DNA from: Posidonia oceanica
Lineage: Eukaryota > Streptophyta > Magnoliopsida > Alismatales > Posidoniaceae
NCBI GenBank assembly: GCA_037176725.1
Contig: JAZBRS010000039.1
Span: 21,922,001 to 21,986,000, forward strand
Reading direction: 5' to 3'
Length of the DNA: 64,000 nucleotides
Made by a program: the position numbers and the translations under genes. Below are positions 36,361-48,954 of the stretch, piece by piece. A model generated the notes under the pieces. That model ran no database searches. It was not told the DNA's origin and was given only the letters and a program-made list of their open reading frames with translations. Every line of letters starts with the position of its first letter. Position 1 is the stretch's first letter.

Positions 36361-38050
36361 TGAAGTTATTTATCTTGTCTCATAGTATTGCCGCGGAAGC
36401 ACATATATGTCTCAGTTCTGTGGGCATGCTTTGGTATTCGGGATCTCCGTTAATAGACGAAATACAAAACGCGATTTACGGCAGATTTACTGATGATTCA
36501 CTGCTCTGACGGTGACTTATTTTTAGTTATGTATAGAAGACAGTATTGGAGCAATTGATATTTTTGTTCCTTGTTACTCTCAAAAAGAAATATTACTGTT
36601 GTTATCATCTCTAGTTCGAGTAGTACGTGTAACAATCAGGAACGATGAGATGCCTATTTATGGGGAAATCTCGTCTCTTTCTTTCGTCAAACCATTGTAA
36701 TCGGTCCTTTTCTCACATCACTTGTAAATTGTAACTTTTTGTATGGATTACATCTTTCCGCTTGTTCTTAGATCTGTCAATTCCTAGTACGACACGATAA
36801 TACGAAAAAATTTAGTAATAATTTTTTTTAATTATTTTAAAATATTTATGTGATTCATAGTTAATGAACATAATTTTATTTTGACACGATTAAACATGAT
36901 TACTATTTGATTCAACACGATTAGAACCGATTGAACTCAGTTAATACACGTTTTATATTGACAATGGATTATTAAGTATATTATTATCAAATTAAATACA
37001 AATATATTTTATACATGTTTAAAATTATTGTATTATTAGTAATTAATTATAATTTTTTCAAAATATTAGAAATATTGATTGAAAAATAATAGATACGATA
37101 ACACAATAAACCTAACACGATAAGTACAAGACACGATCCGATTAACAGATTTACTGTTCCACTCCAAACCAACTTGTTATGTGAACAAGTAATGCCTACT
37201 GCTGTCTGACGAAAAGATAGTGAATGTGTTTATTAGCCAGCTATTACAACTCACTAGTCTATGACAATGCTAGATTTGTCAAGTTCTGGTAGTCATTTTG
37301 TTGTTAGTTCTAACTTCTAAGTGTTATTTCCCACTTAAAAATGAAGCAAAGAATAAGTACCACAACAGCGTCATCCTAGTTTTTAGTTGATTCGAACAAC
37401 CAAAACCTTCAGAATGATGGATTGGATCTGGACGTATTTGTTTTCTTCATCAAAGCCCACGACAACATGCACTCGGTAGGAACATATTAATTTTTTTGAA
37501 TAGTATTCTGTTGTCACGATTATGCAAATGCTAACAGAAAAAATATCTATCGGAAACAAATGAGTACACAGCAGCAACTAAACAGTAGTATGCAAGAAAA
37601 CATAGCATGATTGGTTAGACAAAAGAATCCAATTCTATTTGCTTTTCTTGCTATAGTCCACATCACCTGGGTCAGATAAGATTCAACCTGTTTAAAATTA
37701 TGGCTTCACTAGCTCTTGAACTTTGGAGGAAAAGACGATTGGGCGTCTAGTACTATCAAAAAAAGAAGAAAAAAAAAAAAAAAAAGGCGTCTAGGACTGT
37801 GGAGGACCAGCCTAAAAAAAAGACAAAATGTCCTCCCACTTTTTTCCTTTTGAAAAATTCAAATTCTAGAGTAAAAAACAGAGAAAGAATTGCAGGTTCC
37901 TCTTCTAACAACAAAATACCCCAGTCGATCGGTATTGGTGGAATGCCCATCGCTGTCATGAGATTCTCCAAGTCATTATGTGGTTAGAGATTGATCCTCA
38001 ACACTAGAAGGACCAATAAATCCCTTCCTGTCATTGCATGTTTATAGTTG
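36361..38050. other. AT-rich intergenic DNA, probable small transposon remnants
   Basis: 36,785-37,150 repeats ACACGAT/ACACGATAA words at both ends and in the middle, as in some non-autonomous DNA elements, but I cannot define terminal repeats. A 28-base purine run (mostly A) at 37,757-37,785 precedes an unrecognised open stretch. No gene supported. Confidence 0.4.
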
Positions 38051-38059
38051 TATGGATAT

Positions 38060-38090
38060 ATATAAATAAATAAATATATATATATATATA
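38060..38090. repeat. TA-rich tract at the left border of the Mutator-like element
   Basis: ATATATAAATAAATAAATATATATATATATATA, directly against the first base of the terminal repeat at 38,091. Confidence 0.8.
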
Positions 38091-38910
38091 GACAAATTCT
38101 CGGATGAGGTCCAGCCTCACTATTGAAAGTAAGATCTTTAATCTGCTACTCTCTAATTTATAATCTACGACTGAGATTCAAAGTGATATCTCATGTGTTT
38201 TTTTGGATTTAATGTCAAAAGCATTGATGGAGGGGAAGACTTTTTCTTGGAAAAAGCAATGCAACATTCCATGTGGCTCACTATATATCAAATTGTTCCA
38301 CTTTTTTATGTCTCTTGGGCTTCCACATGTTTTGTTCATTATATTGTGTACAATATGTTTTGTCTTTCTGCGTGGCTCCCTACTTTTGAGTTGTTAACGT
38401 GTAGAATATTGGAGAAAAAAGCACTTGAGACTGTTTGCATTTCACGTGACTGTTTGCATTCCACACGTTACTGTAGCCATTCACGGTTTGGAGAGTTGCG
38501 AAAACTGTTTGCTCCTCATTTGGAAGCTATTGTTTGAAACCGGTGTGGAGAGTGTGGAGTCTTTGTGCTCATGAAGAAGGAGGCTACCAGGTTAGTAGTT
38601 CGGCGATTTTCTTCATTTTGTTTTGGCCTATTATGTTTTATTCTATGATGATAAGAAGAACATAACAAGACTCTGTCTATATGTTTATTGATTTTTTTAT
38701 TTCATATTTTGTATAAATAAGCGACATTTTTATTTAATCATGATTACGGAATTATCGAATTCATTTCTAAACCCACGACTAAGATGTTACAGTTAAAATG
38801 TTAATTTTTTTACTTCTAGTTTTGGTATTAAAATTCATTGATTATATTCTATGTATGTTAATCTGTTGTAGTTTCAATTAATGTGTTACGTTAACGATTT
38901 AATGTGGCAT
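38091..38910 (+). repeat. Left long terminal inverted repeat of the MULE
   Basis: Matches the inverse of about 51,735-52,598 with many small differences. It carries no gene; the plus-strand frame at 38,193-38,537 is arm sequence. The inner limit is an estimate. Confidence 0.7.
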
Positions 38911-39131
38911 GTAGTCTATACAGTCTCTTACTATCATCTTAACGTTTTCTGCTTAAGCATTTGTTAACGATTTAGTGTGACATGTTGTCCATATGGTATT
39001 TAGTATCACGTTAACTTATTCTTGTATAGTTTTGGTTACCGATTTAATATTTCTTTCTAACTTTGCGAGTTTTAAAAAGTTGTGATCCCTATCTGTCTGA
39101 AAACTACCTCTAAGTGTATTACGTATACTAA

Positions 39132-39455
39132 TTTTTTGCTTTCAATTTATAGGGTTGTTATTACGTATTGAATAGTTTTAGTTTCACTATTACTTTTTTG
39201 TCTACCATTAACGATTTTTTGCTTTCAGTTTTTAGAGTTGTTGTTACGTATTGAATAGTTTTAATTTCACTATTACTTTTTTGTCGACCATTAAGGATTT
39301 TTTGCTTTCAGTTTATAGAGTTGTTATTATATATTTAATAGTTTTTGTTTCACTAGTATTTTTTCGTCGACCATTAATGATTTTTTACTTTCAGTTTATA
39401 TATTTTTGTTAAGTATTGAATAGTTTTAGTTTCACTCTTACTCTCAAGGACTAAG
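39132..39455 (+). repeat. 83-bp tandem repeat, nearly four units
   Basis: Units start at 39,132, 39,215, 39,298 and 39,383 (TTTTTTGCTTTCAGTTTATA, then TTACGTATTGAATAGTTT and TCGACCATTAACGA). Just inside the left arm and upstream of the transposase. Confidence 0.85.
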
Positions 39456-39638
39456 ATTATATTTTAATTCGTACTTATTGATTTTATTGATGTGTATCAG
39501 ATTCATTATTACGTTAAGGATTTAGGTTTATTGCTACGTAACGGTTTGTTGTTTTAGGTCTATTAGTTTCAGTTCCACTTAAACTGTTTAATATAAAGGT
39601 ATTTGTTTACTTGCAGAGAATACATACTCGTTGTAAGG

Positions 39639-42629
39639 ATGAATGTTGTAGAATGTAATCCGCAAACAAGATCTAAAGTTATTGTTGCGGATAATGCTTT
39701 AGATGATTGCCCTTTAATTAGTGATCAACAGTTGTTTGTTAAACCATATGTTGGTCAAATGTTCACTAGTGTTGATACTGTTAAGTCATTTTATACATGT
39801 TATGATGGTAAAGCTGGTTTTTCAGTTCGTTCCTATTCTACAAAGCAAAGAATTGATAAGAACACTAAAGAAAGGAAGTTCTCGCAACAATTATTTGTTT
39901 GCTCTAGGGAGGGGTTTTCCAAACAAAAGATGGCTGAAAATCACTCTAATTTCCAACGTAAACAGAATAAGAGAATTTGTCTCACACGAGTAGGTTGCAA
40001 TGCAAGATTGAAGGTTAAAGTTGATGTTAATTGGGTTAATTGGCATGTCGTCGAGTTTGTAGAGGAGCATAATCATGAACTTGTTAGTCCTTCTAAGTTG
40101 TATTATTTGTCTGTTAATAGAAGTATCTCTGTCTCCAAGAAGTTAGAACTTAAATCTATGCATGCTGCGAATATTAGTACATCTCGACAGATCCAGATTA
40201 TGAGTCAACAATATGATGGCTATGATAAAATGAGATGTATTGAAAAGGATGTATGGAATTTCAAGAGGGATTATAAGGAAGATACGAAGGACTATGATGC
40301 CCAATTTCTTGTTGAGCATTTCCAACTACAAAAGTCTGTGAATGAAGCTTTTTTTATGCTATCGAGAAGGATGATGAAGGTCGTTTAAAGTACTACTTTT
40401 GGTCAGATGCAATATCAAGACATGATTTTGAGCATTTTGGAGATGCGGTTACGTTTGACATGACATACTGCACGAATTATTACAAACTTGTATTTGCCAT
40501 ATTTTGTGGAGATAATCATCATTGGAAGACTGTTACAATTACTGGTGTTTTTATTTGCAATGAGGATACTTCAGCATTTATATGATTGTGTGAAAGATTC
40601 ATTGAATGCATGAGTCCTGCTCCTCCTGTAATTATTACTGATCAAGATCCTGCAATCACTGCTGCAATAGTTGAGGCTTTACCCAATACTGTACGTAGGT
40701 TTTGTGCGTAGCATATAATGCACAAAATATTGGACAAGCTCGGTGGGATTGCCACCAAATTTGAGACAATAGAATAGTTTAACAAAGTTGTATATGAATT
40801 TGAATTTGAAGAGATTTTTGAAGAAAGGTGGTCACACTGGGTTCAAATGTACAAATTGACCAACAACAAATAGTTAATATCTATTTATAATATTAGACAT
40901 AAATGGGTTTCAGCTTTTATGGTGAATACGTTTTTTGCAGGCATAAGTTCAACTCAAAGGAGTGAGAGTATGAATGCATTTGTACAGAGTTTTGTATCAC
41001 ATCACACATCTTTGTTGGAGTTTATAACTCGTTATGAGGACTGTTTAAGAAAGCAAAGAGAAACTGAAAATATTTGTGATTATAAATCAAGGCATAAGGA
41101 TGTGAAGATGGAAAGTGGTGTGGCAATGAAGAAATAAGTCAATGATTTGTATACTCAGAAATTATTTTACTATTTCCAGTCTGAATTGAATAAAAGTTTA
41201 TTTTACAATGTATACCAATCTCAAGACAACAATCCGAATGCCAAGGTATGCATCTATTTTTGCCTAGAATCTAACAGTTCTTTTAGTTTTCGTGTTACAT
41301 TAACTATTATGAAATCTGAATGAAATCTTTCTGCAACTATTCTGTTACATTAACTGACTGTGATTTAGTAACAAATAAATATTATGTTACAACACTTAAA
41401 TTAATTCTATTAACACTGTAATTGATTCAGGTGTTTTAGTTTTTGTGTTACATTAGCTATTATGAAATCTGAATGAAATATTTCTACAACTACTCTGTTA
41501 CATTAACTGACAGTGGTGTAGTAACAAATAAATATTATGTTACAACACTTAAATTAATTCTAATAACACTGTAACTTATTCAGGTGTTTTAGTTTTCGTG
41601 TTACATTAGCTATTATGAAATTTAAATGAAATATTTCTGCAACTACTCTGTTACATTAACTGACACTGGTTTAGTATCAAATAAATATTATGTTACAACA
41701 CTTAAATTAATTCTATTAACACTGTAACTTATTCAGGTGTTTTAGTTTTCGTGTTACGTTAACTATTATGAAATGTTGAAAGTAACATTTCTACAACTAT
41801 TTTGTCTAGGGCATTGACACATTCATTGTTTTAAGGAAGGGTTTTGAATACAATCGCAAATTGATCACATCTGAAAGGGATCGTTCAAAGTCGAAGTGTA
41901 GCTGTTGTATGTTTGAATTTAAAGGTTATCCTTGCAGGCATCTACTTGCATTCCTTATATATTTCAAAATTTATATATTACTAGACCATTTTCTGTTGAA
42001 GCGATGGTTCAAATCATGCAAGGATAGTATGAAACAAGATATATATGCAAACAATGTGATGAACCATAATGTAGATGTTATGGTGTTGGCCAATCAAATC
42101 GCCACTCGTGTAAATCGTGGAAGGGAGTTCTATGATTTTGCAAAGGAACATATGAAATGGATCATTGAAGAGATGGATAAGATGCAAGGTGTAGACTTTA
42201 TTGTTGCAAATGATGTACATGATGAATTGGAGGGTAGAAGTTCGAAATGACGGTCCATAACCCGTTCTTCATGTAAAACCTTCAAACCTACTATAGAGCT
42301 TACTATATTGCCTCCTATAATAGCGAAAACCAAGGGCAGTGGTAAGGGAGGTAGACTAAAGGATGGTGGAGTGCCAAAGCTCAAGTCAGATAGAGAGTTA
42401 AGGACAAAGGGTAGACAATGCAAAAGTAGTGGGGAAAAAAATGCCAATCATGATTCTCGAAACTGTCCATCCAAACATAAGAATCCAAATGAAGATGATT
42501 GTAGGTACGTTTGGTATAAATATTTCATCTTACTTAAACTTTTTTTATAACAAGTACTTACACAGTTTCTTTTTCTTATGTAACAGTGACGACGTAGAAG
42601 ATACAAGTGGAAGCTTTGAAAATAGCTAG
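39639..42629 (+). pseudogene. MULE transposase, FAR1-MULE-SWIM type (frameshifted, with stops)
   Basis: Start chosen at the Met at 39,639 (MNVVECNP) because TTGCAG just before it looks like a splice acceptor. Order: FAR1-type DNA-binding domain (FYTCYDGKAGFSVRSY ... EEHNHEL, 39,790-40,080); frameshift in a T7 run near 40,350; MULE transposase core (FWSDAISRHDFEHFGD, TFDMTY, ITDQDPAI), 40,400-40,950; then MNAFVQSFVSHHTSLLEF; intron 41,246-41,809; SWIM zinc finger CSC...CRH at 41,898-41,950; basic tail with KGSGKGG and C..HDSRNC; intron 42,505-42,586; end FENS. At least five in-frame stops (several TGA/TAG at Trp codons), so no active enzyme is made. Family role: excision and insertion of the element. 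Confidence 0.88.
41280..41800 (+). repeat. About 151-bp tandem repeat filling the transposase intron
   Basis: Three and a half units, beginning at about 41,281, 41,432, 41,583 and 41,735 (GTTTTAGTTTTCGTGTTACA, later CTGTTACATTAACTGAC and ATTATGTTACAACACTTAAA). Confidence 0.85.
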
Positions 42630-42839
42630 CACAAAATGTACTTGATATTTTATAGGAGACCATGCAATGTAAATCCATTACATTATGTACTTCAATTTTT
42701 GGAATTAATGTAACTTACCGTAATGTCATTTAAACTTCTAATGTGCAACACTTCATCTCCTATTGTTCTATTTTTATTTTAAATGTTTTAAATGAAAGTT
42801 ACTATACATCTTTACTACAGAAGTTATGTACATTTTCTT

Positions 42840-43350
42840 TTAAAAGTTAACGTATCAATGGTACTGAAGAATTTTTGCCAATCTGAAAATAGTAACGGCT
42901 ATCCTTTTGAATAAGCATAATAGTTACTGTACATCAAGAATACACAAGTTACAGATCACTTGACAAATAAAAATTATCGTATTAATGAAATTGAACCTTT
43001 TAAACCAATCTTCAAATAGTTACGACTATCCCTTTGAAAAAGCAAAAAAGTTACTGTATATCAAGAATACGAGAGTTACAGATTTAATAAGAAGGAAAAG
43101 TTAACGTATCATTGAAACTAAAGATTTTCTACTAATGTTTAAAAAGTTATGGCTATCCTTTTGAATAAGCAATAAAATTACTGTACGTTATAGTTTGTTA
43201 AACAAATAAAAGTTAAAGTATCATTGCAACTAAAGATTTCCTACCAATGTTAAAATTGTTACAGCTATCCATTTTAATAAGCAAAAAAAGTTATTCTACA
43301 TCAAGAATACATAAGTTACGGATAATTTAACAAAAAAAGGTTAACGTAAC
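42840..43350 (+). repeat. About 110-128-bp degenerate tandem repeat between the two MULE genes
   Basis: Four units beginning near 42,846, 42,973, 43,101 and 43,211, each with AAAGTTAACGTATCATTG, then GTTACGGCTATCCTTTTGAA and CATCAAGAATAC. The same words return at 47,560-47,900 on the other side of the Ulp1 gene. Confidence 0.75.
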
Positions 43351-43732
43351 AATGAATCTAAACCTTTTCTACCATTCTCTAAAAAAGGCAAAGAATGATA
43401 AATTATCATGCGAACATATCTAAACAAAGAATATTAGTGACCAACATTCCACATACCATAACATTAAACAGATAATGCAACACAAACAAACAAATAACGT
43501 GGATCAATACCACATTACGTTGTCCAACATTTAAGAAGTAATATAATCAGTTTCAATTTTCATGTTATAGTTATAGAAATTTTCCATTTAATGTCACTGC
43601 ATATAATAAAACTGTTCTCTGAAACACTTTAATTTTAAGCTATTCCCAGAACCTGTTCACATAGTTAAGCTATTCAAACACTAGAAAAAAATATCAGTTA
43701 AATGTTCTTCTAAATTACAGTAAGTATCAAGT

Positions 43733-46700
43733 TTAAATAATACAGTGATCCTCTTTACACTTTGACAATGTATTTTTGAAGTCATCATATTCGACAATCT
43801 TAGCCTGTCTTAGTATCGATGTGGCAATTTCACCCATATACTTCGGCATGTCTTCGTGTATGAACATAATTTTGTTGTCATAGGCAATCTGCTCAATTGC
43901 CTTCATCAGGAACACTCTACATTTTACAGAGCCTGGTTCTTGCTGTGGGAATGATACATCATTAACAGTCCATAAATGCATATCCGGTATCATCTCAGTG
44001 AAGAATACACCAAGTCAATCACTCTACAAAAGTTAATGTACCATATTACTTACCACAACATGAAAACTAAAAGAACTGAATTAGTTACAATGTTAATTGA
44101 ATTGATTTAATTATTGTAACGTAATATTTGAATGAAGTTATGTTACTTAACCACTATTACTTAGTGTAACAGAATCGTTATAGATAGTTTACTTACAAAT
44201 TTCATAATAGTTAAAGTAAAATGAAAACTATAATACCTGAACCAGTTAAAGTGTAAATAGAATTAATTTAAGTTTTACAACATAAGATTTGAATTCATAT
44301 TTGTTACTAAACCACTGTCAGTTAATGTAACATAATAGTTGTAGAAAATTACATTCACATTTCATAATAGTTAATGTAACATCAAAACTAAAAGAACTGT
44401 AACATTTTATTAAAACAGTTACATATTGAAATGATAGTAAAACCAATATTACCTATCTTGCCACTTCTTGATCCTTCATATATTCTCTTAATGAATTGTA
44501 ATCTCTAATTTCTTTATCTTCAAAGTTGACTTCCATCAAGTGCCAATGCTCGGCATTATGTATTGGGATGATTATCTTTCTACAGAATTTGAAATTTTTG
44601 ACAACATTTTCCAACAAGGCATCCATTTTCCGAAGATTAGGTGCATTTTTCGATGGATTGTCAGATATATAACCGGAAATATATCTCTGCACATAAGATA
44701 ATTATTTTTAAAGTTTGCCTTGTTTTCAAATGAAATAGTCTATGCATAATAAATGCATTGTTGTTGTATGAGTTCTTACTGAAGCAATGGTATCCATGAA
44801 ATATACACCGATGACACCAGATAAATTGGCAATGTGTTTTATATTCTCAATGTAAACTTCAATTACCTACAATAATTATTTCATAGTGTGGAAATTAGAT
44901 TTTCAATAACCATAGAAAGATTTAGTAACAACTAACCGTTCCATGAACAGGAGAATTATATAATAGTGCTCTGATCTGTTCACCACAACAGACCTTGTCA
45001 TTGACCTTGAATCCTTTTTTGGACCTTTAACCAAAAAAAAAAAACGTGCTAGTTAGCGTCTGTTAATAAAGCACATGTTGAATATTAATGTAATACTGTA
45101 ACTAGAATTATTTTAGTGAATTGTGTTGTACTTATAGTAGAGTTGTTTCAGTGATACCAGAACTAGAATTGTGTAATACTTACAGAGATTTGTAGTTTCT
45201 CATGAAATTGTTTATTATGTTATAGTCTTGAATATTAATGTCAAGAGCTTCTGCAAATCTCCTTCTCCTTGTTTGTTCCTGTATGAAAGTAAATCAATAT
45301 TTTGTGAAACAATAAGATTCTTCATAATAAATTACAAATGTATAAGGAAAACAAACCTATTTTGTATACAGATCAGAACCACTTGCTGCTTTCATGGTTG
45401 GTTTTCTTGCTTTCATTTTGATCTTCTTGATCATGGAGTTGGGGGTTGTTTTTGAATGAATTATTTTTTCTTCATTCAACTCTACTTTAGTGTTTCTTTC
45501 AAAAGGAACAACAGGCAACCTCTGAGCCAATGATATGTTATCTTGGGTTTCCTTAACATCAGGCACCACCTCTAGCTCTTTGCAATGTTGTTGTTCCTCC
45601 TCTTCATTATCAGGCTTGTGTATTTTCTCTTCAAGCCTTACTAGTCTATTATTTACATATTCTCTTAAATTGTTCATTTGAACAGACAAGTCTTTATTTA
45701 CAATTGTTAATGGGTCAATCTGATGACCTATTTTCTCAACTTCAAATTTAAAAAATTCTACTTCTTTATTACTATACTCTAAAGATTTTCTCAACTCAAT
45801 AACTTCTTCTTTCAAGATTGCCATGGCATCGTCCTTTGTAGATGATGTTGATGCCCCCTTCTTTCTCTGATAAGAAATGGCACAATCAGTTAACATTTAC
45901 CAATAGGAGATAAATTCAACACAGTATTTGTATTGATACAGAAACTCCTTTTACTACATATGTTTTAGTGCTACTGAAACTTTTATGGTGTAATGCATCA
46001 CCATAACAAAGAAATAGAAACTGAAATCCAAAAGCAGTTATGGTGTAATCCAACTAACAAATCAATGTGACACAGAAACTTTAATATCATCACATTAATG
46101 TTTCACATAGAAAACAATGCAATGTGACATTGAAATTCTTTATATAATAAAATCCATTTCAGTGTTACTGAAACTTAAGTAAAAAACTAACAATGAAGTG
46201 ACAGCAAGAGATTATTACCTCCTGTTTGGGCCCATGTACTACTCTAGTCTTGCCATCATCATCATCATTAGACAGTTCCTCCTAAGAATAAATCATTTGA
46301 TAGTTAGTCATCTAAAGAATCTATATATTAGCCTATATAATTAATTATAGAACCTCATGTTGATGCTATCTTTTCGCAGCTCCCTTCTAAGGTATTTCCT
46401 TCTCAATTTTTGACCACCTTTTAAATTTTGGGGTGGCTGTTGGGTATGACGGCTTCACAGTTTCATCTCTTTCATAAGCCCAAACCTTCAATTCCATCCA
46501 ATAAGTAAGTAATAGAATGTTGTTAATTTTATAAACTAGAACAAGTTAGCAATCTACATACCAAAAGTACCCAAGCACATCCTAGGCAATAGGACTTCAA
46601 GTTGTCCAAACTATCTAAGATGACCTCAGTAGCATAGAGGGCCCAGTTGTAGTTTGAAAGCCCTTCTAGGTCATCAATATAACGTAGCATCCAAGATGGG

Positions 46701-48108
46701 AATGCACTGCTAGAATCAGATATCAAGAATGTGTAAAAAAGTAAACAAATCCATAGTTTCACAGCTATGTCATCCTCCTCACATTTCCCTCTACTTAATA
46801 CAAGTCTCAGTTTTTTCTCAACTTCCATTTTTTTCACCCTAATTTTGCCTTCGAATATTTTTTCAAAATCTGAGGTTGCTTTGTAGTTTTTAAATTCAAC
46901 CAACTCCTTTGAACCTTTTGGAGTTTGAAGAATTTCTATGACATCATCTAAAGTAAATTTACATCTAACACTACCTAACAAGAAGTAGTGTTCCCCCACA
47001 TAATTCGACACAATTGTGTCAAGATCAGAATTTACCACTTTACAAAGTGCCATCTCCCAAAACAGGGAAAAAGGAGTATTCTTTATTTTGACCACTACTC
47101 TCTCACTTACTCTATTCACCTTTAAAAACTTAAGAAGTCCATAAGAAACACATCTGTGTTGATTTGAAAAAAATTATGAAAAGAATAAATCAATACATCT
47201 CAATCTACTGATTAATAGAATAACCATTTATTGATAGATATTATGTAAAGAAGCTTACTCTTTGTTCTTTTTTCTTTTGGATCGCAGGCCACTTCTTCCT
47301 CATGAATGTTTTGGTCTTCAACTTGTTTACAACTTCCAGCAAACTCAAACGTCTGTTTGGCCTTACTTCTTGTACATGAAGGATGATTGGGTGTTTCCTT
47401 CTCTTGACATTGGAGGGTTTGTGTCAAACCCAGACTGAATGTTGGCATGTCCTCGTTGCTGTAAAAAAAATTTAGTTTCAGTAACACTAATAACAAAACT
47501 GTAATATGAAATAATAGTGACAAAATGCAAAACATTAGATAACTGAAATAGGATTTTTTGGACAGGGACTAAAAGAGAGTTTCTCAAGAATACGAGAATT
47601 ACAGTTTATTTAACAAAGAAAAGTTAACGTATGAGTGCAACTAAAGATTTTATACCAATGTTAAAATTCTAGTTTTAGTAACACCAAAAACAAAATTGTA
47701 ATATATAATAATAGTGTCAAAACGCAAAACATTACATAACTAAAATAAGGTTTTTTGTTCAGGGACTAAAGAGGGTTTCTCAAGAATACGAGAGTTACGG
47801 TTTATTTAACAAAGAAAGTTAACGTATCAGTGCAACTAAAGATTTTATACCAATGCCAAAATTTTAGTTTCAGTACCACCAAAAACAAAACTGAATCACT
47901 CGAAAACGTAGAAAAAAAATCCTAAATATTTTAGGTCGTTCATTCTACTGTAACTTATCTTGACAAAAACTAAAATAAGGTTTTTAATATAGGAACAAGA
48001 AGAGGGTTTCTAGAATGGACAATACAAACATAAAACCAATAAAATAAAATAATGAAATGGAGATTCTTACCCGACTGTAGATGGGTTCCTTCGCCGACGG
48101 CTTTCCAT
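43733..48108 (-). CDS. DUF1985 - coiled coil - Ulp1 (C48) protease-like gene carried by the MULE
   Basis: Multi-exon minus-strand gene. Likely first exon 48,108-48,071 (MESRRRRNPSTVG, donor GTAAGA); 47,458 to about 47,262 (acidic, Lys-rich); about 47,147-46,563 DUF1985-like (CVSYGLLKFLKVNRVSE, FWEMALCKVVN, FTLDDVIEILQTPKGSKEL, WALYATEVILDSL); about 46,487-46,380 (VWAYERDE...PKFKRWSKIEKEIP, then a stop); 45,896-45,357 Glu/Lys-rich coiled coil; then Ulp1 exons about 45,025-44,935 (FKVNDKVCCGEQIRALLY), 44,875-44,780, 44,692-44,453 (IIIPIHNAEHWHLMEVNF) and 43,993-43,733 (FPQQEPGSVKCRVFLM). Ulp1 enzymes process SUMO. His, Gln and Cys are present, but the usual DSL is NSL and the Gly after Cys is Arg; one stop (near 46,400) and these changes suggest decay. 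Exon limits are partly approximate. Confidence 0.75.
47560..47930. repeat. About 192-bp tandem duplication in an Ulp1-gene intron
   Basis: Two units (from about 47,567 and 47,763), GGGACTAAAGAGGGTTTCTC, then AGAATACGAGAGTTACGG and AAAGTTAACGTATCAGTGCA. Shares words with the array at 42,840-43,350. Confidence 0.8.
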
Positions 48109-48499
48109 GTCATCGAAAAATATCGGAGGTGTCGGAGTCGAGGTTAGTCTCCCGCTGAGTTGTCAATGACCTCGTTGATGAAAGTCACTCGAGAACTTCT
48201 TTTAACGGCTGACGGCGTTCTCAAATCACGTCGACGAACTTTCCTCTTTGAAAGGAGTGGAGGATGCCGACGTCTTCAGTTTTTCTGGAGTGGAGGATGT
48301 GTTGTCGCCGGATAGAAAAGTCCTCTCCTTTCAACGATACACTTCCAAAATGAAGGAGGAATGTGAAAGGACGTTTCAGCGGCACCAACATGTCTTTCCA
48401 TTCTGTATGAAACATAATAATGTCGCACATATTATGAGGTCTTGGAACACTAAATGCAATACGAATGTTTTGTGTACTTTCCATTCTAATTTTTGGACG

Positions 48500-48588
48500 G
48501 TCCTGATTTAAACCTGTGTTTGAAGATGAAGGGTTAAGATTATGGGCCTTATTATATAAAACTGAGTCCAAGCCTTATCTTAGATTGA

Positions 48589-48646
<58 letters not shown>

Positions 48647-48735
48647 ATTCTCAGATAAGGCCTGGCCTCACTTTTGTATAGTGAGGCCCATAATCTTAGC
48701 TCTTGATTTTGAAACACAATGTTTAAATCCTAACT
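48500..48735. repeat. About 85-bp imperfect inverted repeat around (TA)26
   Basis: The TA tract is 48,592-48,643. Outward from it both sides read GTCAnTCT(C/A)AGATAAGGC, then AGGCCCATAATCTTA and CACA.GTTTAAATC. These are family-typical MULE ends back to back, or a fold-back element with a TA loop. Confidence 0.8.
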
Positions 48736-48855
48736 ATCTAAAAATTTATTAAAAAACAACAAAGATACATCAATAATTTGGACAAAATTTCAATACCTCG
48801 TGTGTAGTTTCCATATTCATTTCGTTTTATGCAAAACAAAAAAGGAGTTAATGTT

Positions 48856-48887
48856 CTCTCTCTCTCTCTCTCTCTCTCAACCACTAA
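48856..48887. repeat. CT microsatellite
   Basis: (CT)n, about 14 units, at the left edge of the GC-rich captured segment. Confidence 0.9.
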
Positions 48888-48954
48888 TAAGGATCCCACT
48901 CATAAATTTTTTAAATTTTTTCATGCCAAAACCATACAACCCCATTCTCCTATC

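Noticed and set aside
37756..37971. 71-codon minus frame starting MENLMTAMGIPPIPIDW
   Set aside because: Ends in a poly-A/T derived Phe run; no family recognised and no splice context that I could support.
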